A stretch of DNA of 13,422 nucleotides from Chroococcidiopsidaceae cyanobacterium CP_BM_RX_35 (GTDB taxonomy: Bacteria; Cyanobacteriota; Cyanobacteriia; Cyanobacteriales; Chroococcidiopsidaceae): positions 1 to 13,422 of the forward strand of contig JAFAVL010000499.1 of assembly GCA_019242465.1 (NCBI GenBank), in the 5' to 3' direction. Position 1 is the stretch's first letter, and every line of letters starts with the position of its first letter. A program made the translations under genes and the position numbers. Below the pieces are notes generated by a model. That model had not been told where the DNA came from. It was given only the letters and a program-made list of their open reading frames with translations, and searched no databases. Below, one piece after another: positions 7,836-13,422 of this stretch.

Positions 7836-9143
7836 TTACAATCGACGCAGCCACGCTTCTGTTTCTTGTTGGTTCAAAGTTCTGCTCAGGCTGGCGCGAA
7901 TCTGGGCGTTGTTACCCAGGTTGACAGCCGTAAGTTGGGGATAGGCGGTGTACCAAACCTGAGTCACAATCTGATGTTGGCGTAGAAAAGTCTTGAATGC
8001 CTGTTCATCTTTCGCGCCGTCCAAGACGAGCCACCGTGTTTTGGGATACCCCACACCGTTGCTAAACACCGCATTCAATCCCCAGGCAACCTTGTTGATG
8101 AAATCATTCATGTAGCTTTCCAGGCTGCCGTCATAGTTACTCATAAACAACACTCGCCGCCCTTCATCGATGATGATCCAGCGGGCAAAGTGAATCGTGT
8201 CTACCCCGTCTAGGTTGAGCATCGGCACCCCTGCAAGGTTACCGTTGTTGAAGATATGGCGAGAAGTAAAATTAACAAGCCATAGGAGAACTCTTACCGT
8301 CGTCAGTCGGAACAAGCCGGGTTTGATTAACCCCACGGCACTGAACTGATTCTGCACCACATGATCTTCCCGGATAGCCAGTTCGTCTCTTTCCCTACTG
8401 CTGAGCCTGCCCCTATCCTGTTGAGCATCTCGCTCCTCCTTGTAGCGCAGAATTGCAGCGTAAATGGGAGAAAATGGTAAAAAGACCAATAACCCGACAA
8501 GGATAAGCAGAAGACCCGCAATGAAATGGATTGTTTCTCCAACACGCCACTCAAAACTGGGTGTCACTGGAGTTAAAGCCCAATTGAGCGATCGCTCCCC
8601 TTTGACAAAGTCTCGAATTACCTGACGCACCCTCATTCCATCCCAACCTAACCAATCCTGTTTTGCCTGTTGCCGATCCAGAAAATCTTCGATCTGGTCA
8701 CGCAGTTTAGCCTCCCGATGAACCTGCTGTACCGTCCGTCCAACCGTATTGACATAGAACGCTTGGATCTCTACACGATGGGTGTGGAGATAGGCTAAAC
8801 GGCTCTGCCGAGTACGCTCACCTGGAATTGGATACCCCTCGCAGTGACTATATATTTGATCCAGACCCTCCCCTATGGCATCCACGAGATCGTTGAAATA
8901 CCCCTCTAGAGGAGCATCAATTTCGCTTGAGAATACAAGGCTTGGTTGAATCACCTTATTATCTAGATCTCGGGACTCTTCAAGAATCACAAATCGGGCA
9001 AAGTGAACCTGACTGAACTTCACGAAGGGAATAATATTATTCAATTCGACATCTTCGCTCATCATCCCCAACAATTGCTTGAGATTGTCCATGCTGTCAG
9101 GTTTGATCTTTGTTATGATTGTGAGTGGAACTTGGTGTGTCAT
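7836..9143 (-). CDS. Membrane-anchored protein with two related alpha/beta domains, function unknown
   Basis: This encodes 435 residues. I do not recognise a named family. The protein contains an internal duplication: residues 48-105 (HFARFVILEE ... LEGYFNDLVDAIGEGLDQIY ... GYP) match 318-367 (HFARWIIIDEGRRVLFMSN ... LESYMNDFINKVAWGLNAVF ... GYP), and the match continues at 126-155 versus 394-424 (IQAFYVNTVGRTV / TQVWYTAYPQLTAV). The two copies are joined by one strong hydrophobic stretch (about 204-232) and a charged linker (RYKEERDAQQDRGRLSSRERDE). The strand-helix pattern suggests a ferredoxin-like, dimeric-barrel type fold, the same general fold as DyP; this is inference. ATG 9141-9143 is preceded by only a weak GGA. 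It lies between the 143-residue gene and the DyP gene in one orientation, suggesting an accessory or membrane-recruitment role for the haem enzymes. Confidence 0.8.
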   Translation of the reverse strand: MTHQVPLTIITKIKPDSMDNLKQLLGMMSEDVELNNIIPFVKFSQVHFARFVILEESRDLDNKVIQPSLVFSSEIDAPLEGYFNDLVDAIGEGLDQIYSHCEGYPIPGERTRQSRLAYLHTHRVEIQAFYVNTVGRTVQQVHREAKLRDQIEDFLDRQQAKQDWLGWDGMRVRQVIRDFVKGERSLNWALTPVTPSFEWRVGETIHFIAGLLLILVGLLVFLPFSPIYAAILRYKEERDAQQDRGRLSSRERDELAIREDHVVQNQFSAVGLIKPGLFRLTTVRVLLWLVNFTSRHIFNNGNLAGVPMLNLDGVDTIHFARWIIIDEGRRVLFMSNYDGSLESYMNDFINKVAWGLNAVFSNGVGYPKTRWLVLDGAKDEQAFKTFLRQHQIVTQVWYTAYPQLTAVNLGNNAQIRASLSRTLNQQETEAWLRRL

Positions 9144-9185
9144 GATCCATAACTCAGTTTCAATAAGTGAATTTTTGTAGGCTTT

Positions 9186-9308
9186 TCAAAGTAAATAATG
9201 TTTGGCTCCTGCCGATTTTTGCAAATGCCCCCAAAGTAAGTTATTAAGATCATTGTCTTCTCCTAGTTTAATATTGGCAATGATAATCAGTGCAATTTGA
9301 TGTGACAT
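9186..9308 (-). pseudogene. 40-codon remnant duplicating the N-terminus of the 435-residue gene
   Basis: On the minus strand an ATG at 9306-9308 opens a 40-codon frame ending at a TGA (9186-9188). It begins MSHQIALIIIANIKLGEDND; the intact downstream gene begins MTHQVPLTIITKIKPDSMDN. Over the first 25 residues 11 are identical without gaps, and the similarity is visible in DNA as well. The remnant is in the same frame as the intact gene (165 bp, 55 codons, between the two ATGs), and a single TGA separates them. Past residue 25 the similarity fades. This is a truncated paralogue; a short expressed leader peptide is the alternative, but no ribosome-binding site is evident. Confidence 0.65.
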
Positions 9309-9320
9309 AAGACCCAAGAA

Positions 9321-9375
9321 ATTGCGACAAAAAATCCATCTAATTAGGATGAAAGTTGTTCTGCAAGAAAGGAGG
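9321..9375 (-). pseudogene. Frameshifted remnant of the 143-residue gene
   Basis: Read on the minus strand, this stretch contains AGAACAACTTTCATCC then TAATTAGATGG. The intact 143-residue gene (about 9633-9683) reads AGAACAGCCACTTTCATCC then CTAATCAAGTTG. After allowing a 3-base and a 1-base deletion the peptide is LAEQ-LSSLIRWIF against LLEQPLSSLIKLMF. The frame is broken and everything after this point of the gene is missing. It directly abuts the remnant of the 435-residue gene, in the same order and orientation as the intact pair. Confidence 0.5.
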
Positions 9376-9377
9376 TT

Positions 9378-9809
9378 TTAGAACTCAAGAATAAACTCTA
9401 AAACTCGTGTTTTTTCCCAGAATGCGTAGCCTAGATAAAGGTCTGGTTCAACCCGCCGAATCTCGTCTCTAATTTTCTGAGCCACAAATGAGGTTTTGGA
9501 GTAGTCTAAAATGATAGCTTCTTTGCCATCTATCCAGCTATCCCCTTTGTATATTTCAGCTTTAATTAACTTAAAGCTGAAGGGTGTGATCTTATTTAGC
9601 AAAAACCCCTGATCTCGATGGAAGACTTTTCCATGCCAAAACATCAACTTGATTAGGGATGAAAGTGGCTGTTCTAACAAAGAGCCAGCTGCAACAATTG
9701 CCGTACCCTTGCTATCACCATCTGGTATTACATCAGCTAAACTCTTCTTGTAAACATTATCTAATTCGACCTGGGACATTTTCATTAAATCTGCTTTTGT
9801 AATTCCCAT
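9378..9809 (-). CDS. 143-residue conserved-looking cytoplasmic protein, function unknown
   Basis: The start ATG (9807-9809) is well supported by GAGGTGA (complement of 9819-9825) 9 bases upstream. The protein opens with a short helical segment (KADLMKMSQVELDNVYKKS) then IPDGDSKGTAIVAAGS, a hydrophobic helix with GKVFHRDQGFLLNKITPFSF, and a second half rich in motifs such as KAEIYKGDSWIDGKEAIILD, YSKTSFVAQKIRDEIRRVEP and LYLGYAFWEKTRVLEFILEF. From memory, similar proteins of about 140-180 residues with NKILPF, DGKECIVLDYSKTS and PGLYLG motifs occur in other bacteria as unannotated proteins; I know no function. The DG-GTA-to-LYLG layout suggests a small beta-barrel ligand-binding fold, which is only a guess. 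It has no signal peptide. It is first in the minus-strand series and divergent from the hydrolase-cytochrome pair; a partial duplicate of it is decaying just downstream. Confidence 0.82.
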   Translation of the reverse strand: MGITKADLMKMSQVELDNVYKKSLADVIPDGDSKGTAIVAAGSLLEQPLSSLIKLMFWHGKVFHRDQGFLLNKITPFSFKLIKAEIYKGDSWIDGKEAIILDYSKTSFVAQKIRDEIRRVEPDLYLGYAFWEKTRVLEFILEF

Positions 9810-9852
9810 ATTATGATGTCACCTCAAAATTTTAACTCTAAGTACAAGCATC

Positions 9853-9881
9853 ATACTAAAGTTGTCATCAATGACCTTCAA
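9853..9881 (-). promoter_or_regulatory. Possible sigma-70 type promoter for the minus-strand gene series
   Basis: On the minus strand TTGAAG (complement of 9876-9881) and TAGTAT (complement of 9853-9858) are 17 bp apart. Each matches 4 of 6 consensus positions or close to it. The site lies about 45-70 bp upstream of the ATG at 9809. In AT-rich sequence such matches arise easily. Confidence 0.25.
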
Positions 9882-10022
9882 GCTTCTAAAAAAAAGTACA
9901 TCCATCAACGGTATCACTACCTGAATTCAACCTTAAGTACTTGTTAGGAGTATAAAAAATTCAGAAGCCAAGCTCAAGAGATGATTTTTCTGTATAATTG
10001 GTCATTTTTTCGGTTCTGCTTA

Positions 10023-10063
10023 ATGCAAAAAAAGTTAATATAAAAATTTATAAGTTTTTGCAT
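10023..10063. promoter_or_regulatory. Perfect 9-bp inverted repeat in divergent promoter region
   Basis: ATGCAAAAA (10023-10031) and TTTTTGCAT (10055-10063) are exact inverted copies with a 23-base AT-rich centre. The arm centres are 32 bp apart, about three helical turns, which suits a dimeric regulator looping or binding both arms. It lies roughly midway between the divergent start codons (214 bp from one, 287 bp from the other). The long loop and low GC argue against a terminator. Confidence 0.35.
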
Positions 10064-10349
10064 AAGTAATTGGTTTTGAATCGTTCGTCTTTCGTATACT
10101 TATCACAAGGCTTTAGTTGGTTTTGGTGGGGAATGAGCACGATCTTAGTGCTATTCTCACTAAAATCGAAAAAATGACCAATCGCACAAAAAGATTATCT
10201 CTTGAACCTATATTTATAGTTTCTTATATTTTTAATGAACGAGTGTTACAGCCAATAGTAATCAGGGGCAGCTCTATAGGGTTGATCTGTCTCTCAAACC
10301 TAAAAAAGCATTAAGTGAGTACCGCAAAAGCTTATAAAGAGGAAGAAAT

Positions 10350-11387
10350 GTGGCAATGGCTACTGACTACATTCTGTTTATACACGGTGTTAATAACCGG
10401 GAAGTGCGCGAACAGCCCGAATACGCCGATCAATTTTTCGCACTCATGCAAAAAAGTATCTCCGATCGGAAACGAGACCTCAACAAGGTAGCTCTCTACT
10501 GGGGTGATGTTAACAAAGATGCAGAGGCTAAACTTTTAGCACAACTACAAACTTCACCCCTTTGGGAGCAAATCTGGTTCAGAACATTCCGTGAAAGGCA
10601 GCTTCTACAGTTCGTGGGAGATGCAGCACTCTACATTAGCAGCTACGTCGGCTCCAAGGTTGTTAATGTGCTGAAAACACAGGCTCTAGAAGTGATAAAA
10701 AATTCTCAGCCTGATGACCGCCTGCACCTGGTTACACATAGTTGGGGAACCGTTATCCTGTTTGACATATTGTTCGCTGGTCGTTGGGACGATCCTAAAA
10801 TACCTGGTCACGATGATGTTATGGCTATTCGCGATACCATCTTTGGGATATCTGGGAAAGATCCTAATCCGCTTCAAGGCATCCAACTTGCTAGTATTCA
10901 CACTATGGGTTCACCTATCGCTATCTTCAGCCTGACTGACGTGGCACCGGGTAGGAATGTTGTTGAAGGTGTTCCATCCAGCTCTAGTGGTCATGACATC
11001 ACACCAAAGCTACAACTGCTACTAGAGCGCCTTCACCAAGCGCGACAAGGGGAAAAGCTACCCTGGAGAAATTTCGTTCATCCTGGCGATCCTGTCGCTT
11101 ACCCACTAAACGAACTAATGACTAGCCTAGTGGATGGTGATAAACAATACTTAGATATTGTAGATATCATCACTCACGAAGCAGGATTGTTCGACTATTT
11201 GACTGAACCCTTTAGCCAAACAGCCTTAGCCCTACTGCATGGTGGCGATGCTCATGGTAGCTACTGGCACAGTGAGAAAGTCGTTCAAGAAATCAGCAGT
11301 GTTCTGAAAAGAGGCGTTACTGAATTGCAAGATGATTTAGGCTCTGGCAGAGAGGTAGTTTTTCCTAGTGGCAAGGGAGGTTTATGA
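10350..11387 (+). CDS. Alpha/beta hydrolase (lipase/esterase-like)
   Basis: This encodes 345 residues. GTG 10350 is preferred because GAGG (10339-10342) lies 7 bases upstream; ATG 10356 is the alternative. The N-terminal strand YILFIHGVNNR (residues 7-17) carries the HG oxyanion motif. The nucleophile elbow is LHLVTHSWGTVILFDIL (125-141) with Ser131; the usual G-x-S-x-G has Thr at the first glycine. The likely acid is Asp247 in FVHPGDPVAYPL and the likely base His302 in DAHGSYWHS. There is no signal peptide, so it is cytoplasmic. The substrate is unknown; esters or lactones produced by oxidation would fit the neighbours. Its stop codon overlaps the start of the dihaem cytochrome gene (ATGA, 11384-11387), which implies translational coupling and a shared pathway. 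Confidence 0.85.
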   Translation: MAMATDYILFIHGVNNREVREQPEYADQFFALMQKSISDRKRDLNKVALYWGDVNKDAEAKLLAQLQTSPLWEQIWFRTFRERQLLQFVGDAALYISSYVGSKVVNVLKTQALEVIKNSQPDDRLHLVTHSWGTVILFDILFAGRWDDPKIPGHDDVMAIRDTIFGISGKDPNPLQGIQLASIHTMGSPIAIFSLTDVAPGRNVVEGVPSSSSGHDITPKLQLLLERLHQARQGEKLPWRNFVHPGDPVAYPLNELMTSLVDGDKQYLDIVDIITHEAGLFDYLTEPFSQTALALLHGGDAHGSYWHSEKVVQEISSVLKRGVTELQDDLGSGREVVFPSGKGGL

Positions 11388-13372
11388 AAAAGGCACGTGT
11401 CATTCTTATAGGCTGTATGATGCTTCTTGCCTTGATGCTGCTCATAGGCGGCTTTTACGGAACACCTATAGCTTTAGCTGCTGAATACAATCGGACACCT
11501 ACAGCTCAGACCAACGAATACAATCAAACATCTGCAGATCCAGAGGCAAACGCCTGCAAAGACATCGGTTACTTGCCAGCCAATCCGAATCTGACTGAGG
11601 CAGAAAATCGTGGTCGTTGCACTTGGTATCTTTGGACTGGGGGTAACGAGAAGTTCTATCGTTCGCTGACATTAAGCACGAACGGAACTGTGGATTTACT
11701 GAAATTCATCGACTCACGTCAGCACGATCAACGGTTCGATCGGTTTGGCACAATTAATGACCCAGGATGTGAGAAGGCAACGCAGCCGGACAAGTACGGT
11801 TTATGGCTAGATAAGTGTAATAATGACCCGCACTCAACTGGCATCATGGGCGTGCGTAAGTTCGAGAACCCGAACTTCGTCCCAGCTAAATGGGATGCTC
11901 AAAAGTATTTCAAAGATCCAGCCATTGAGCCTCCCTACCGGATCGGGCTGGCTTGTGGTATCTGCCATGTGGCATTTAATCCACTCAACCCACCCAAAGA
12001 CCCGGAAAAACCGTTGTGGGAAAACCTGGTATCGGCACTCGGCAATCAGTACATTGAGGAAGGCAAGTTATTTGCTGGCGACCTTAAGCCAGATAACTTT
12101 ATCTGGCAAGTAATTAATGCACAGCCGCCGGGTACGTCCGACACTTCTCGGATTGGCACCGACCACATCAACAACCCAAATGTGATTAACGCCATCTTTA
12201 ATTTAGGCGATCGCCCCAAGTCTGAAGAGGTGATGAACGATGGCACAAAGCAGGCGGTGAATCACATCCTTAAGGATGGTGCTGACTCGATTGGTGTCAA
12301 AAATGCCTCGTTGCGCGTCTACGTCAATATTGGTATGTGTTCTGACTACTGGCTGACTCTCCACGATCCTTTAGTAGGGAGAACTTCACAGCGACCCTTT
12401 GATATCAATACGGCGAGAAAGGAATGCAAAGACTGGAGAAAGACAGAAGCACGCATGGCAGATGCAGAAGCATTCCTGAAGACTCAAAATCCGATGCACC
12501 TTAAAGACGTGCTGGGAGGAGGGGCTTTACTAACCAAGGATGAGTCGATGCTAGAACGAGGAAAGGTTGCCTTTGCAAGTAGTTGCGCGCAGTGTCATTC
12601 CAGCAAACAGCCACCTACAGATATCGCTATTGATCCAGATAAGGCTAAACAGTGGTACCTAGAATCTGTCCGGAGTGCTGATTTTCTCGATCACAATTTC
12701 TTATCAGACGATAAGCGCTACCCAGTTACGGAGATCGGCACTAATGCCGAACGAGCACTAGGAACTAATGCAATTGAGGGGCATATCTGGGAGCAATTCT
12801 CGTCCAAGACTTACAAGGAACTTCCTTCAGTGGGTCAACTGACACTTGACAATCCCTTTGATGAAAAGAAACCAATCAAATTCGACATGCCAGGTGGTGG
12901 TCGAGGTTATTACCGAACACCAACACTCATCAGCGTTTGGGCAACAGCACCACTTTTGCACAATAACTCGTTGGGAGAATACAACAAAGACCCTTCAGTA
13001 GAGGGACGTGTAGCAGCCTATATGGATGCAATGGAAAAACTCCTCTGGCCTGAAAAGCGTGAGAGGATAATCCAGAGGACAACTCAGGACAGCTCTTTAG
13101 CACTTCCTCTTGGAATAAAGGTTCCGATTCCTAAAGGCATGCCTATTGACTTGCTAGCAAATATAGATGTGAGGGAAGCGCTTTCGCGGCTAGATCTCAA
13201 GAGAGGATTGCAAAACTTAGATTTTTCTGGTGGACCTAAGGCTAAACTTGCAAGCATACTTTTAGAAGCGAACCAATCTCCTGATTTTGTTAAAGATAGG
13301 GGACATACTTTTGGCTCAGAGCTATCAGATGAAGACAAGAAAGCACTCATCGAGTTTGTGAAAACTTTCTAG
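11384..13372 (+). CDS. Exported dihaem cytochrome c, RoxA/RoxB-like architecture
   Basis: This encodes 662 residues, started at ATG 11384 with AGGGAGG (11374-11380) just upstream. A Sec signal peptide (residues 1-33, ending IALAA) places it in the periplasm or thylakoid lumen. There are two haem c sites: CGICH (191-195) and CAQCH (401-405). The second half has GGGRGYYRTPTLISVWATAP and LLHNNSLGEY, typical of dihaem peroxidase-like proteins. His641, in KDRGHTFGSELSDEDKKAL, is well placed as the late axial ligand. Size, motif spacing and this late His fit the rubber oxygenases RoxA/RoxB, whose haem sites I recall near 191-195 and 390-394 with an axial His near 641. The region between the haems (GTSDTSRIGTDHINNPNVIN, and LRVYVNIGMCSDYWLTLHDP) looks conserved. 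The activity could be a dioxygenase, a peroxidase or another oxidase; polyisoprene cleavage is not shown. It is coupled to the hydrolase upstream. Confidence 0.85.
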   Translation: MKKARVILIGCMMLLALMLLIGGFYGTPIALAAEYNRTPTAQTNEYNQTSADPEANACKDIGYLPANPNLTEAENRGRCTWYLWTGGNEKFYRSLTLSTNGTVDLLKFIDSRQHDQRFDRFGTINDPGCEKATQPDKYGLWLDKCNNDPHSTGIMGVRKFENPNFVPAKWDAQKYFKDPAIEPPYRIGLACGICHVAFNPLNPPKDPEKPLWENLVSALGNQYIEEGKLFAGDLKPDNFIWQVINAQPPGTSDTSRIGTDHINNPNVINAIFNLGDRPKSEEVMNDGTKQAVNHILKDGADSIGVKNASLRVYVNIGMCSDYWLTLHDPLVGRTSQRPFDINTARKECKDWRKTEARMADAEAFLKTQNPMHLKDVLGGGALLTKDESMLERGKVAFASSCAQCHSSKQPPTDIAIDPDKAKQWYLESVRSADFLDHNFLSDDKRYPVTEIGTNAERALGTNAIEGHIWEQFSSKTYKELPSVGQLTLDNPFDEKKPIKFDMPGGGRGYYRTPTLISVWATAPLLHNNSLGEYNKDPSVEGRVAAYMDAMEKLLWPEKRERIIQRTTQDSSLALPLGIKVPIPKGMPIDLLANIDVREALSRLDLKRGLQNLDFSGGPKAKLASILLEANQSPDFVKDRGHTFGSELSDEDKKALIEFVKTF

Positions 13373-13422
13373 TTAAAGAGGGAGTAGCGCTCGTTGCTTA
13401 GCTCGGAGGTTTTCTCCAACAA

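Larger units (their letters stand above)
9810..10349. other. 540-bp AT-rich divergent intergenic region
   Basis: It separates the minus-strand gene at 9378-9809 from the plus-strand hydrolase and should carry promoters in both directions. It contains a 9-bp inverted repeat (10023-10063), a TATAAT at 9993-9998 and a TATACT at 10095-10100 on the plus strand, neither with a well-placed -35 hexamer, plus one possible minus-strand promoter (9853-9881). A 65-codon TTG-initiated frame at 10117-10314 has no ribosome-binding site and no recognisable domain, so I do not call it a gene. Confidence 0.6.

Noticed and set aside
10117..10314. 65-codon plus-strand frame before the hydrolase
   Set aside because: It has a TTG start, no ribosome-binding site and no similarity I recognise, including to neighbouring genes; it lies inside the divergent promoter region.
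13405..13417. GGAG-loop-CTCC hairpin after the cytochrome gene
   Set aside because: The stem is only 4 bp and no U-run follows before the window ends.

Overview
The window looks like chromosomal DNA of a cyanobacterium, probably a large-genome type. The evidence is four perfect HIP1 octamers (GCGATCGC at 244-251, 6489-6496, 8588-8595 and 12207-12214), a STAND ATPase with a C-terminal WD40 propeller of the kind common in filamentous cyanobacteria, a stand-alone TIR domain of the same cyanobacterial style, and mixed GC with AT-rich spacers. The genus cannot be read from the sequence. I see no tRNA, rRNA, CRISPR array, transposase or phage gene.

Left block (1-3237, plus strand). Three genes run in one direction with short gaps: the C-terminal part of a STAND/coiled-coil/transmembrane/seven-blade WD40 protein that enters from outside the window, a small secreted protein of unknown role, and a 142-residue TIR-domain protein. 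This is a signalling or defence-like group, although its joint function is inference. An AT-rich gene-free spacer follows (3238-4064). It ends in a pair of 31-bp-spaced direct repeats just before an AraC-family regulator (4065-4979).

Middle and right block (4987-13372). This is the most distinctive part. On the minus strand, read 9809 to 4987, lie a 143-residue conserved-looking protein, a 435-residue protein with one membrane segment and two copies of an alpha/beta domain, a DyP-type haem peroxidase and a catalase-fold haem protein. Divergently, on the plus strand, an alpha/beta hydrolase overlaps by 4 bp an exported 662-residue dihaem cytochrome c. That cytochrome has its two CxxCH motifs and a late histidine at positions matching the RoxA/RoxB rubber-oxygenase family as I remember it. 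Together these give three haem oxidoreductases of unrelated folds, a hydrolase and two unassigned proteins around a shared 540-bp divergent promoter region. My working inference is an oxidative module acting on a hydrophobic, possibly lipid or isoprenoid, substrate. The cytochrome would start the attack in the periplasm, and the hydrolase, peroxidase and catalase-like protein would process products or peroxides on the cytoplasmic side. No substrate can be deduced from the sequence alone.

Between the 143-residue and 435-residue genes (9186-9375) I find decayed copies of both: a 40-codon reading frame matching the N-terminus of the 435-residue protein, preceded by a frameshifted fragment matching an internal part of the 143-residue gene. 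This is the scar of an old duplication of this gene pair.
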